The notes under the pieces were generated by a model that saw nothing but the letters and a program-made list of their open reading frames with translations, ran no database searches and was not told the origin of the DNA. From Fibrobacter sp. UWB4 (lineage in GTDB: Bacteria; Fibrobacterota; Fibrobacteria; Fibrobacterales; Fibrobacteraceae), in the NCBI RefSeq assembly GCF_002210345.1, contig NZ_MWQI01000001.1, positions 558,001-622,000 of the forward strand: a stretch of DNA of 64,000 nt. Direction: 5' to 3'. The first letter of the stretch is position 1. Every line of letters starts with the position of its first letter. Both the position numbers and the translations under genes were made by a program. Of the stretch, positions 24,508 through 32,568 are shown in pieces.

Positions 24508-25044
24508 ATGAAGATTATTGAAGAAAAAATATTAACGATCCGAAATGAACGAGTTATTTTGGATTGCGATGTAGCCAGTCTCTATGGAGTGCCTACAAAA
24601 GAAATAAATCAGGCTGTTAGGAATAATCCAGAAAAATTTCCCAAGGGGTACATATTCCAAACGACGGATGATGAAAAAAGTGAGGTGGTAAAAAATTTTG
24701 ACCACCTCGAGAAGCTGAAATATAGTCCTGTTAATCCAACTGCATTTACAGAACGTGGCTTATATATGCTAGCTACGATATTAAAGGGAAAAATTGCTGT
24801 TCAGACAACGATAAGTATCATAGATACTTTTGTTGAAATTAGGGAATTGTCTCGTGCTGTAGCTAGTATTCCCCATGTCGTAGATGAATCGGAACGAAAG
24901 TCTTTGTTGAAGCGTAGTGGAGAAATAATTTCAAATGTTCTTACGAATGATTTGGAAGAATCCGAAACAGAAACGGAAATAGAATTGAATTTGGCTATGC
25001 TTAAGATAAAACATAAAGTTAAAAAGGAACGTCAGCGAAAATAA
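24508..25044 (+). CDS. ORF6N-domain (KilA/antirepressor-like) protein
   Basis: 178 residues. The N-terminal 90 match the ORF6N domain (LDCDVASLYGVPTKEINQAVRNN, then FPKGYIFQ and NPTAFTERGLYMLATILKG), a DNA-binding module common in phage antirepressors and accessory DNA. The tail is charged and helical. AAGGAG lies 7 nt before the ATG. The gene is clearly richer in A+T than its neighbours, which suggests acquisition by transfer. No integrase or phage gene accompanies it. The function in bacteria is unknown. Confidence 0.85.
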   Translation: MKIIEEKILTIRNERVILDCDVASLYGVPTKEINQAVRNNPEKFPKGYIFQTTDDEKSEVVKNFDHLEKLKYSPVNPTAFTERGLYMLATILKGKIAVQTTISIIDTFVEIRELSRAVASIPHVVDESERKSLLKRSGEIISNVLTNDLEESETETEIELNLAMLKIKHKVKKERQRK

Positions 25045-25047
25045 AAA

Positions 25048-25073
25048 ACGCCCGCATTACTGCGAGCGTCTTT
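25048..25073. terminator. Bidirectional terminator between ORF6N and rpsD
   Basis: ACGCCCGCA-TTAC-TGCGAGCGT stem with one mismatch (25048-25069). TCTTT follows on the plus strand and TTTTTTAT on the minus strand, so it can serve both convergent genes. Confidence 0.7.
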
Positions 25074-25107
25074 AAAAGCTTGAGTCTTGTTGGCTCTAAG
25101 CGGTTTA

Positions 25108-25713
25108 CTACCTGGAGTAGTATTCCACGACGAGCTGTTCTTCGAGCTTGACCGGGATCTGGTCGCGGAGCGGAAGCTTCACGAGAGTACCCTGCATCTT
25201 GCCGAGATCGACAGACAAGTATTCCGGAGCGGCAGCTGCAGAAGCGATTGCTTCCTTGATCTGCACGTGTTCCTTAGACTGTTCACGAACGGCAACCACG
25301 TCGCCAGCCTTGATGAGGCGGCTCGGAGAGAAGCTACGAACACCGTTCACAGTGAAGTGACCGTGTGCAACGTACTGACGGGCAGCGAAGATCGTACGGG
25401 CAAAACCCATGCGGAAGACGACTGCGTCAAGACGAGTTTCGAGCAAGATCATCAGGTTATCACCTGCAGAACCTTCACGACGGTTAGCTTCCTTGTATGC
25501 CTTGGCAAGCTGAGCTTCGGAAATGTTGTAGGTGAAACGAAGACGCTGCTTTTCGACCAACTGCTGCTTGTAAACGGAAGCAGACTTCTTGCGGGTCTGA
25601 CCATGCTGGCCAGGTGCGAAGTTGCGGCGGTCGAGAGCCTTTTGAGTCTTCTGAGAAACGGCAACGCCGAGAGAGCGTGCTACTTTACCTTTAGGTCCGC
25701 GGAAGGAGGACAT
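25108..25713 (-). CDS. rpsD: 30S ribosomal protein uS4
   Basis: 201 residues. uS4 nucleates 30S assembly by binding the 16S 5' domain. The sequence shows the RRNFAPGQHGQTRKK segment, the S4-domain RLDAVVFRMGFARTIFAARQYVAHGHFTVNG and the C-terminal VEYYSR. It lies outside an alpha operon (no rpsM/rpsK/rpoA next to it). A consensus promoter and a leader of about 75 nt with a perfect stem are upstream, a plausible place for autoregulation. Confidence 0.97.
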   Translation of the reverse strand: MSSFRGPKGKVARSLGVAVSQKTQKALDRRNFAPGQHGQTRKKSASVYKQQLVEKQRLRFTYNISEAQLAKAYKEANRREGSAGDNLMILLETRLDAVVFRMGFARTIFAARQYVAHGHFTVNGVRSFSPSRLIKAGDVVAVREQSKEHVQIKEAIASAAAAPEYLSVDLGKMQGTLVKLPLRDQIPVKLEEQLVVEYYSR

Positions 25714-25745
25714 ATTTACCTCTTTGAGGAAGCTCTTTGGTTACG

Positions 25746-25780
25746 CTTGCAAGTTGGCAGAGCTTGGCACGACTTGCAAG
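25746..25780 (-). promoter_or_regulatory. Hairpin in the rpsD leader
   Basis: On the minus strand CTTGCAAGT is followed after 17 nt by its exact complement ACTTGCAAG, a 9-bp perfect stem. It lies between the rpsD promoter and its start codon (25713), not followed by a T tract, so it is not a simple terminator. It could be a binding site for S4 autoregulation; this is inference. Confidence 0.5.
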
Positions 25781-25792
25781 ATTTGGACTTCA

Positions 25793-25821
25793 AATTTAGT
25801 CAAATGTTCACTACTTGTCAA
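25793..25821 (-). promoter_or_regulatory. Promoter of rpsD
   Basis: Minus strand TTGACA (25816-25821), exactly 17 nt, then TAAATT (25793-25798). The -35 box overlaps the last codons of the endonuclease gene. Confidence 0.7.
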
Positions 25822-26554
25822 CAGAATCCTGGCATTTCTCGAAGACGAAGGGGTTGTGGTCGCCTTGGACTTTGAAAATGCGGCGGTCGCGCTCGCATTC
25901 GCGCTCGGTGACGGGGTACATCTTGTCCCAGGCTTCGAAAAGCTTGCGGTCTTGCTTGGAGAGGCTGATGTTGTAGGTCTTTTCCATGTAGAAATGAACA
26001 CGGGCAATCAGGCCTCGGACTTCTTTGCGGGGTTGGACCTTCTTTTCCTTGAAATCAACGATGGTTTCGCACTCGCCGTACATGGGGACCGGGTCGTTTG
26101 TCCACTGGCTGAACATGAAGTTGCTGCGGTCCCCGTTCACTTCGCCGATGGCGGGGTAGAGGTTGTGGAGGTCGCCTTCCATGATCTTGAACGTGGTGTC
26201 GTTGACACTGCAGTTCTTGCGTCCGCCGTCTTGCCAGCAGGGGAGGTGCTTACCCATGTTGTGGGCGGTGACGATGTGTTCCCATTCGATGCGCTTGGTG
26301 CGTTCGGTACTTTTGCGGTTCGGATTTTCGCGCGGCTTGTAGTTGCAAGTGCTAAAGTCCACATGCTTTTTGTCGAGGTAGCGGCAACCGCAGTAGATTG
26401 TCTCCTGGAGTTCCCCGTAGTAGATGCGTCTCATCTGCTTGCCCGCATCGCGGTAGTTGTAATGGCGGGGGGCGGCCTCGGGATCGACTTTCGCAAACGA
26501 AAATGCTGCGAAAACGCAAAGAATCAAAGCGACAGCGCTTGCTGAAACTTTCAT
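25811..26554 (-). CDS. endA: Endonuclease I family secreted nuclease
   Basis: 247 residues with a signal peptide (cleaved near FSFA|KV), then the EndA/Vvn fold. The beta-beta-alpha metal motif is visible as RIEWEHIVTAHNMG (catalytic His in EWEH), with NLYPAIGEVNGDRSNF downstream providing the Asn metal ligand. Several cysteines fit disulfides in an exported protein. It is expected to cut DNA and RNA non-specifically in the periplasm or outside the cell. The start at 26554 gives the signal peptide; an ORF from 26596 adds 14 residues. It is followed by rpsD on its own promoter. Confidence 0.92.
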   Translation of the reverse strand: MKVSASAVALILCVFAAFSFAKVDPEAAPRHYNYRDAGKQMRRIYYGELQETIYCGCRYLDKKHVDFSTCNYKPRENPNRKSTERTKRIEWEHIVTAHNMGKHLPCWQDGGRKNCSVNDTTFKIMEGDLHNLYPAIGEVNGDRSNFMFSQWTNDPVPMYGECETIVDFKEKKVQPRKEVRGLIARVHFYMEKTYNISLSKQDRKLFEAWDKMYPVTERECERDRRIFKVQGDHNPFVFEKCQDSVDK

Positions 26555-26596
26555 ATAAACAAAACCTCTTGTTGTGTGTAGTAAAAATGTAATCAT

Positions 26597-26870
26597 TTTT
26601 GTTATTGGTCACGCTTCGCTTGGGGCTATGAGTACGCTCGTAAACTCGCTCTGGGGTATGGGCTATTGTAATATGAAAAGCCCAAAGCCTTGCAAAGCAA
26701 GGCAACCTCAAAAGCGTACAAAACGAGTGTCGCAAAAATCTGCTTGCATATTTTTATGACCGAGTGCAGCCGCGGACGCCGAAGGCGTCAAAGCGTAGCG
26801 ACCTCATAGTGCTTTAGCACGACCCCACTTCCTACTGTCTACTTCCTACTTCTAACTTCCTACTGCACCG
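26597..26870. repeat. Intergenic short-hairpin island (type C) and CTTCCTAC motifs
   Basis: About 275 bp without a credible gene. Mini-hairpins include GCCTTGC-AAA-GCAAGGC, GACGCC-GAA-GGCGTC and GTGCT-TT-AGCAC, with CACGCTTCGC and GGGGTATGGG motifs. At 26827-26867 come repeated CTTCCTACT/CTAACTTCCTACT units also seen near 4409 and 44143. These run up to the folC -10 box. Confidence 0.6.
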
Positions 26871-26900
26871 CAGGTGCCTCAACTTTCTATATTGTTGTCC

Positions 26901-28238
26901 ATGATTCAGAACGGATTGGAATATTTGAATTCCCGCCTCATATTCGGGATGATGCCGGGTCTTGCTTCTACCCGAAAACTTTGCGAAGCTCTCGGAAATC
27001 CTCAGAAAAAGTTTAAGACGATTCATGTTGTTGGCACGAACGGCAAGGGTTCGACGAGCTATTACTTGTCGGGTGTTTTGCAGTCGCACGGCCTCAAGAC
27101 TGGGCTTTATACGAGTCCGCACTTGGTGAGCATGCGTGAACGCATTCGCGTGAACGATTTGCCGATTGACGATGAATCACTTGATCGCCTGATCATGCAG
27201 GTCAAGGCGGCAGCCGAAGAAATGCAAGTAGAGCCGACGTTCTTTGAAGTGTTGACGATTGTCGCCTTCCTCTATTACGCCGAACAGAACATCGATGTTG
27301 CTGTACTTGAAGCGGGCATGGGCGGTCGTTTGGATAGCACTGCCGTTGCCGATGGCGAACTGATTGTGCTCACGAGCATTGGGCTTGAGCACACGGAAGT
27401 TCTCGGTAGTACGGAATCTGCAATCCTCAAGGAAAAAATGGGTGTGGCAGGTTCTGCACAAAGTATTCTTTCGAATGGCCGTAGCAAGACTTTTGTCTTG
27501 GGCGGCTTGAATGACTCCTTGATTGCTGAAGCCAAGATTTTTGCAGCTTCGCACAGCTGCTCGTGCGTTGTTCCTGTAATCCGGAATGATATTGAACTTC
27601 CGAATTTAGGACAACATTACATCGAGAATGCAAGCCTTTCGCTCAAGGCGGCGGAACTGTTTTTGCAAAGGTCGCGCGACCTTTCTGCTGCGGATGCTGT
27701 TGCAAATCAAGAAATGGTGTACGATGATGCGCTTGCACTCAAGACTCTTGCGACGCGCTCCTGGGCGGGCCGTATGCAAAAGCTCATTGATGCAAACGGC
27801 GTTACGAAGTTTGTTCTAGATGGCGCTCACAATTCCCATGCGGTTCGTCGTTTGGTCGAGACGCTAGACAAGTATTACCCGAATCAGAAGTTCCACTGTG
27901 TGTTTGGAGCGCTCCGAGACAAGGATGTGGGCGAAATGCTCAAGCTTATGGCTCCGCATGTGAGCGCTTGGCATATCACGCGTACACCGTACCCGCGGTT
28001 CCGCGAACTTTCGGACTTGCAGGGCGAACTTGAAAAGCTTGGGCTGAATGTCGCGAGTGCGGGCGAGTTTTCCCGCGAATATTTGAACGATGTTTGCGCA
28101 AGCGTTACGGACTGTTCGCCGGTTCTTATTACGGGAAGCCTTTATATGATCGGGGCGACCGTGCAGGCGCTCAAGGATGATTTTGATGGACTCGCGTTCT
28201 TCCGTGGGATGGAACCATCGACGAACGAACATCGGTAA
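26901..28238 (+). CDS. folC: Folylpolyglutamate synthase / dihydrofolate synthase
   Basis: 445 residues, FolC/Mur-ligase family. It adds glutamate to dihydropteroate and/or folates using ATP. The P-loop is VGTNGKGSTS, followed by TSPHLVSMRERIRVN, the family fingerprint, and DGAHNSHAVRRLV in the C-terminal domain. Start 26901 (MIQNGLEYL) is chosen; TATATT (26888-26893) ends 7 nt upstream, so the longer frame from 26874 is unlikely. It works with folA (16451) in the same pathway though not in the same operon. Confidence 0.93.
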   Translation: MIQNGLEYLNSRLIFGMMPGLASTRKLCEALGNPQKKFKTIHVVGTNGKGSTSYYLSGVLQSHGLKTGLYTSPHLVSMRERIRVNDLPIDDESLDRLIMQVKAAAEEMQVEPTFFEVLTIVAFLYYAEQNIDVAVLEAGMGGRLDSTAVADGELIVLTSIGLEHTEVLGSTESAILKEKMGVAGSAQSILSNGRSKTFVLGGLNDSLIAEAKIFAASHSCSCVVPVIRNDIELPNLGQHYIENASLSLKAAELFLQRSRDLSAADAVANQEMVYDDALALKTLATRSWAGRMQKLIDANGVTKFVLDGAHNSHAVRRLVETLDKYYPNQKFHCVFGALRDKDVGEMLKLMAPHVSAWHITRTPYPRFRELSDLQGELEKLGLNVASAGEFSREYLNDVCASVTDCSPVLITGSLYMIGATVQALKDDFDGLAFFRGMEPSTNEHR

Positions 28239-28245
28239 ACATCCC

Positions 28246-28337
28246 GTCGTCCTGAGCGAAGCGAAGGACCCAGTGAAGTCTTGAGTATGTAGTACAAGAA
28301 ATGACTGGATCCTTCCGCCTTTGGCGTCAGGATGACG
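28246..28337. repeat. Type-A palindromic repeat, complete unit
   Basis: A left arm GTCGTCCTGAGCGAAGCGAA onward and an inverted right arm ending GTCAGGATGACG, joined by AAGTCTTGAGTATG...CAAGAAATGACTGG. Outer ends and the GGAxCCAGT cores pair with each other; each arm has its own variable inner hairpin (the right one is CGCC-TTT-GGCG). It starts 7 nt after folC. Confidence 0.8.
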
Positions 28338-28343
28338 TGTAAA

Positions 28344-28375
28344 AAAAGACATTGGTTTAACCAATGTCTTTTTGC
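28344..28375. terminator. Bidirectional terminator between folC and the LPP20-like gene
   Basis: AAAGACATTGG-TTTAA-CCAATGTCTTT with T/A tracts on both sides. Confidence 0.8.
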
Positions 28376-28395
28376 TTGAAACTTGAGCAGGAAGA

Positions 28396-28935
28396 TTATT
28401 CCATTTCGTCGAGTTCGGCGTAAGCTTTTTCAGCAGCGGCGCGAACCTTTTCGGCTTCGTCCTTTCTTTCTTGTTCTTCGAGCATCTTGACATATTCGGA
28501 GACAAGGTCGGTGTCGAGCGTCATGACGCCATAGACCTTGAACTTGCCATCGGCTGTCGTTTCAACCTTGACGTCGTTGAGCGTTGCACCGTTGAGGCGC
28601 TGGTTCACTGCAGTCTGAGATGTGCTCTGGAAGTGTTCTGCAATTTCGTCGCTCACATCTTCCTTGAAGTTCTTGATGAGTGCCTTTGTCTGAGCGTCGA
28701 TAGACTTGGCGAGGTCTACACGTGCGTTCTGATCGGCCTTTTCAAGTGCAATCTGTTCATCAGCGGATTCGCCAATACCGATGCCTGCCGGAATATGCTG
28801 CTTAATGTAGTTCTTCTTCTGCATCTGCATTTCGATGAGAAGGCCTGCAGACTTTTCTTGCGGGGTCTGCGGAGGATTGCTGGAGCAGCCTACAAAGAGT
28901 GCTGCAATAGCGAGGCATGCGAACAGTTTTTTCAT
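28396..28935 (-). CDS. LPP20-like lipoprotein
   Basis: 179 residues with lipobox FVGC (Cys17). Residues about 45-150 resemble the LPP20/LPP repeat: GIGIGESADEQIALEKADQNARVDLAKSI, the helix typical of that family, then a beta-rich VKVETTADGKFKVYGVMTLD. The C-terminus is a charged helix (EEQERKDEAEKVRAAAEKAYAEL). It is probably attached to the inner leaflet of the outer membrane. No enzymatic motif. Confidence 0.8.
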   Translation of the reverse strand: MKKLFACLAIAALFVGCSSNPPQTPQEKSAGLLIEMQMQKKNYIKQHIPAGIGIGESADEQIALEKADQNARVDLAKSIDAQTKALIKNFKEDVSDEIAEHFQSTSQTAVNQRLNGATLNDVKVETTADGKFKVYGVMTLDTDLVSEYVKMLEEQERKDEAEKVRAAAEKAYAELDEME

Positions 28936-29080
28936 TTTTTTTCTCCTTGGATTAGAAATCCTCTTGTTTATGTGCTTTTAATATACAAAAATATTTTCAC
29001 AAAGATGTAGATTCCTTACATTTGTCGAAAAAGTGATGTTAAATGGTTAGTTGCATTTTTTATAGATGCTTTTTTTGTAT

Positions 29081-29086
29081 TATAAT
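29081..29086 (+). promoter_or_regulatory. Likely -10 box of the tol cluster
   Basis: TATAAT about 38 nt upstream of the tolQ start; the -35 region (TTTTAT) is weak. Confidence 0.4.
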
Positions 29087-29123
29087 ATGTACGTATATTT
29101 TTGTAAAATTTTTGGAGGTTGTC

Positions 29124-29825
29124 TTGAACAATACAGTACCTGTCCTGCAAATGATTACGCAGTCTGATATTGTAACTATGGTTATTCTTGGGATTCTTGC
29201 CTTTATGTCGCTTGGCTCCTGGGGAATCATTATCGTGAAGTTCTTTAAGCATAAATCGAATTTGCGCGCCAACGCCAAGTTCTTTAAGGATTTTTGCAAG
29301 CTGAAACATTTTTCGGAACTTCAGAAACTTTGCACTGTTTCGAGTGACAGTGCTCTTCGTTTGTTGAGTGTTGAAGTCTTGAATGAAGTATCCAAGTTCA
29401 AGGGAAAGGTGACTTACGAATCGATTCAGCATCGTTCCTCCTTGCTTGAAGACGCTATCCAGCGCTCAATTGAAGGCATCCGCATGGGCGAAGACCGCTA
29501 TTTGACTTTCCTTGCCACTAGTTCAAACCTGGCGCCGTTCTTTGGTTTGCTCGGTACGGTTTGGGGCATCATGATTGCGTTCTTCCAGATAGGTCATCAT
29601 GGCTCTGCGGACTTGACTGTTGTCGCTCCGGGTATTGCCATGGCTCTTATCACTACGGTGGCGGGCCTTTTGGTGGCTATCCCTGCCTCTGCCGGGTACA
29701 ATTACTTTACCTCTAAAAATGGAAGTAACGAAACTTCTTATTACAACTTTGGATCGCAAGTTTTGAGCTTGTTCAAGAGAGGTGACATGCTCGCTGTTGA
29801 AGGAGTTGCCGAGGAGGAAGCGTGA
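29124..29825 (+). CDS. tolQ: TolQ/ExbB proton-channel protein
   Basis: 233 residues, MotA/TolQ/ExbB family, inner membrane, three membrane segments. With TolR it turns proton flow into motion of TolA to stabilise the outer membrane at division. NLAPFFGLLGTVWGIMIAFFQIG and APGIAMALITTVAGLLVAIPA are the conserved pore helices. The start is TTG 29124 with GGAGG 5 nt upstream; an ATG-initiated frame from 29043 would pass through the promoter. First gene of the tol cluster; its end overlaps tolR by 4 nt. Confidence 0.92.
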   Translation: MNNTVPVLQMITQSDIVTMVILGILAFMSLGSWGIIIVKFFKHKSNLRANAKFFKDFCKLKHFSELQKLCTVSSDSALRLLSVEVLNEVSKFKGKVTYESIQHRSSLLEDAIQRSIEGIRMGEDRYLTFLATSSNLAPFFGLLGTVWGIMIAFFQIGHHGSADLTVVAPGIAMALITTVAGLLVAIPASAGYNYFTSKNGSNETSYYNFGSQVLSLFKRGDMLAVEGVAEEEA

Positions 29826-30238
29826 AACGCAGCCGCCGTAAGGACTTAAAGCAGGAACTCAACCTCACGAACATGATTGACATCGTGTTCGCTATCTTGA
29901 TTGTGTTTATTTTGTGCGCACCGTTGATGAGTCAAGGCGTGAAGGTCAATCTCCCGCAGGTCAAGGCTCCGACGATGGAACAGCAGAAACTTTTGAAAGT
30001 TTCCATCACCAAGAATCTCGAAATTTTCATCGCCGATATGCAGGTGGACATGGAAAGCTTCGAGAGCATTTTCAAGTCGCTGTGGAACGGCGAAATGGCT
30101 GTGGTCATCAATTCGGACGAAGCAGTAAGTTACGGCTTTGTGATGAAGGTTGTGACGCAGGTACAAAAGCTCGGTGTAACGAAGCTCGGTTTCTTGACAA
30201 TGACTCCAAAAGACGAACTGGTAAATGAAAAGAAATAG
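29822..30238 (+). CDS. tolR: TolR/ExbD biopolymer transport protein
   Basis: 138 residues: a basic cytoplasmic N-terminus, one membrane helix containing NMIDIVFAILIVFILCAP with the proton-path Asp20, and a periplasmic domain. The GTG start overlaps the tolQ stop (GTGA). Forms the stator with TolQ. Confidence 0.92.
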   Translation: MKRSRRKDLKQELNLTNMIDIVFAILIVFILCAPLMSQGVKVNLPQVKAPTMEQQKLLKVSITKNLEIFIADMQVDMESFESIFKSLWNGEMAVVINSDEAVSYGFVMKVVTQVQKLGVTKLGFLTMTPKDELVNEKK

Positions 30239-31157
30239 GGACCATATCCAATATTTCGAGACGGAAAACGATGGATCTTTGTTCAAGATCATCGTGTGTG
30301 CTGTCGTGTTTCATTTGGCGGTTGTCGGGACTTTGATCGCTCTCAACAACATTGATTTGAGCAAGCCTGCCGAAGAAATTCCCGTGTTCGAGATGGTGCA
30401 AGTCGATGAACCGGTGAAAGCTCCTGCGGCTAAGACCGCTTTGCCGGAGCCTGAACCGCAGCAAGCGCCGAAGGTGGAATCTCCACCTCCGCAACCGCCC
30501 GAGCCTGTGCCTGAAACGACTCCGGAACCGGAACCCGCTCCAGAGCCGACTCCTGTGAAAACGCTAGAGCCGGAAGCTCCGCAAGTTCCCGAAGAACCCG
30601 CTCCTGAAGTGAAGCCCGATACGCCGGAACCTGTGCCTGTGCCGGAACCCAAGGCTGAAGAAAAGAAGCCGGAAGAGGATGTCGAAAAGCCAAAGCCTGT
30701 CGAGAAACCTGTTGAAAAGCCGGTGGAAAAGGTTGCGAAGAAAACGGTTGAAAAAAAGAAGGTCGAGAAGAAGCCTGCGAAAAAGCCGAAGGACGACGAC
30801 TTTGATATCGATGACTTGAATTTGCAGAAGTCGTTTGAATTGCCGAGTCTTAAGGCGGTAAATCCGATTGATATGGACCCGCTGATGCAGGTGTTCCTGG
30901 AACGCGCGAAGGCAAAAATCATGAGCAATTTCAATCCGCCAAACGGACTGACGATTGATCGTGATGCAAAAACGACGGTCCAGTTTACAGTTGAACGCTC
31001 GGGTGCGATTACTAGCGTGTTCCTCAAGCGTTCTTCGTCGAACAGTGCATGGGACCACTTGTCGATGCGAGCGGTGAAGATTTCGAAGTTGCCGGAACTC
31101 CCGCCGACGTACAAGGGCTCAAGTCTTGTGTTGCAGTTTAACTTTACGCCGAACTAG
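30225..31157 (+). CDS. tolA: TolA-position protein with TonB-like architecture
   Basis: 310 residues: one N-terminal membrane helix (about 21-41), a Pro/Glu/Lys-rich periplasmic spacer (about 55-200, many PEP and KP units) and a C-terminal domain of about 95 residues with VQFTVERSGAITSVFLKRSSSNSAWD, the TonB_C pattern. Position 3 of a tol cluster says TolA, but the proline-rich spacer is TonB-like, whereas enterobacterial TolA has an alanine-rich helix. It overlaps tolR by 14 nt. It probably links TolQR to Pal; a role as TonB cannot be excluded. Confidence 0.85.
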   Translation: MKRNRDHIQYFETENDGSLFKIIVCAVVFHLAVVGTLIALNNIDLSKPAEEIPVFEMVQVDEPVKAPAAKTALPEPEPQQAPKVESPPPQPPEPVPETTPEPEPAPEPTPVKTLEPEAPQVPEEPAPEVKPDTPEPVPVPEPKAEEKKPEEDVEKPKPVEKPVEKPVEKVAKKTVEKKKVEKKPAKKPKDDDFDIDDLNLQKSFELPSLKAVNPIDMDPLMQVFLERAKAKIMSNFNPPNGLTIDRDAKTTVQFTVERSGAITSVFLKRSSSNSAWDHLSMRAVKISKLPELPPTYKGSSLVLQFNFTPN

Positions 31158-31185
31158 GAGGTGCCTTCGGCACAGTTATGAGTTC

Positions 31186-31269
31186 TAAGTTACTAGTTAC
31201 TAGAGATGTTCTTATAGCAAATTCTAGTAACTAGCCCGAAGGGCGAAGTAACTATTAACTAGTAACTAC
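31186..31269 (+). repeat. TAACTAG palindromic repeat inside the tol cluster
   Basis: GTTACTAGTTACTAGA and the inverted TCTAGTAACTAG, then CCCGAAGGGC and CTATTAACTAGTAACTA, ending 1-2 nt before the first possible tolB ATG (31271). The same element, longer, lies before proB at 39355-39479. A short GTGCC-TTC-GGCAC hairpin (31161-31173) precedes it. Confidence 0.8.
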
Positions 31270-31282
31270 AATGAGGTTTATG

Positions 31283-32557
31283 ATGAATAAAATAAAATTG
31301 CTTTTTGTGTTTGTTGCGATGGCGCTTGCGGCGCCTGCGTTTGCGGCGATTGATACGATTGCTGTGGATGTGGGGATTTCGGTATTCCAGACGATGCCGA
31401 TAGGTGTTGTGCCTTTTGAAGAAGAAGGTAACATCAAGTGGACAAACGAAGCTCCGCACTTGATTTTGACGCGTGATGCAAACCTCACGGGGCGTTTCGA
31501 AGCCGTGAATTCGGACAAGTTTGACTTGGTGCTTTTTAGCAAGAAGCGCGCCCGCCAGTATGTGACCGGCAATGCGACCAAGCTTTCGAACGGGAAAATC
31601 AAGCTTGATTGCTATCTGTATGCCGCCGAAACGAAGGACTTACTGCTCGGCGAGAGCTATACCGTGAAGCCCTATGATGTGCGTCAGGCGATACATTCGT
31701 TTTTTGACAAGGTTGTTTATCGCTTGTTCGGGGAACGTGGTGTCGCATCTACAAAGCTTGCTTACGTCTCGAAAATCGATGGCGTGAAGCAGGTCGTTAT
31801 TTCGGATTACGATGGTTTTTCGCGTAGGCAGATTACGCGCGATTCCTCTATCAACATGATGCCAGTTTGGCAGAAGGGCAACAAGGGCCTTGTGTATGTG
31901 AACTTCCGCAAGCAGCGCCCGAACCTTTACGCCATCACGTTTGGTGGCAAGGAAACCCCGCTCTTTACGCAGTTCAAGCAGACGTTTAGCCCGGCTGTGA
32001 ATCCGAAAACTGGCGAACTCCTTTTCTCGGTGACGGATGGCGGCAAGACGGAACTTTATCGCGGTGATATAAAGACGGGTTCTGCGCAGAAGTTCTTGCA
32101 CTTGAAATCGAATCAGGTGAGCCCTTCCTGGAGTCCGTTTGCAAGCGAAGTGCTCTTTACGAGTGACCGTGGCGGTTCTCCGCAAGTGTATGCGGTAGGG
32201 AAGGACGGTACGGACGTGCGCCGCATTACGTACATGGGCCATTATAATGAACGCGCGAGCTGGTCTCCGGAAGGAGATCGCATTGTCTACACGTCGATGG
32301 ACGATGGTAAGATGAACATTTATACTTGCGCTCTCGATGGTACGGATATTATCCAGCTGACTTCGAACGCGGGGAATAACGAACACCCGACTTGGTCGCC
32401 CGATGGCAAGTTGATTGCATTTGCAAGTGACCGCGGTGGCAATTATCAAATTTATATTATGCGTAAAGACGGAAGTGGCGTGACTCGTATTACGAATGGT
32501 GTTGAAAATACATCGCCGACTTGGTCCTGGTTCTTTGACGATAAGAAATTTAAATAG
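31283..32557 (+). CDS. tolB: Tol-Pal system beta-propeller protein TolB
   Basis: 424 residues from ATG 31283 (ATGs at 31271 and 31280 are in frame; GAGG at 31273-31276 fits 31283 best). Signal peptide cleaved near FAA|ID. The N-terminal domain (to about 150) is followed by a six-bladed propeller with repeated SWSPxxxxIxFTSDRGGxxQIY units, as in TolB/WD40-like PD40 repeats. Periplasmic, binds Pal and TolA. A repeat of about 85 bp separates it from tolA. Confidence 0.93.
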   Translation: MNKIKLLFVFVAMALAAPAFAAIDTIAVDVGISVFQTMPIGVVPFEEEGNIKWTNEAPHLILTRDANLTGRFEAVNSDKFDLVLFSKKRARQYVTGNATKLSNGKIKLDCYLYAAETKDLLLGESYTVKPYDVRQAIHSFFDKVVYRLFGERGVASTKLAYVSKIDGVKQVVISDYDGFSRRQITRDSSINMMPVWQKGNKGLVYVNFRKQRPNLYAITFGGKETPLFTQFKQTFSPAVNPKTGELLFSVTDGGKTELYRGDIKTGSAQKFLHLKSNQVSPSWSPFASEVLFTSDRGGSPQVYAVGKDGTDVRRITYMGHYNERASWSPEGDRIVYTSMDDGKMNIYTCALDGTDIIQLTSNAGNNEHPTWSPDGKLIAFASDRGGNYQIYIMRKDGSGVTRITNGVENTSPTWSWFFDDKKFK

Positions 32558-32568
32558 AGGAGTGAATT

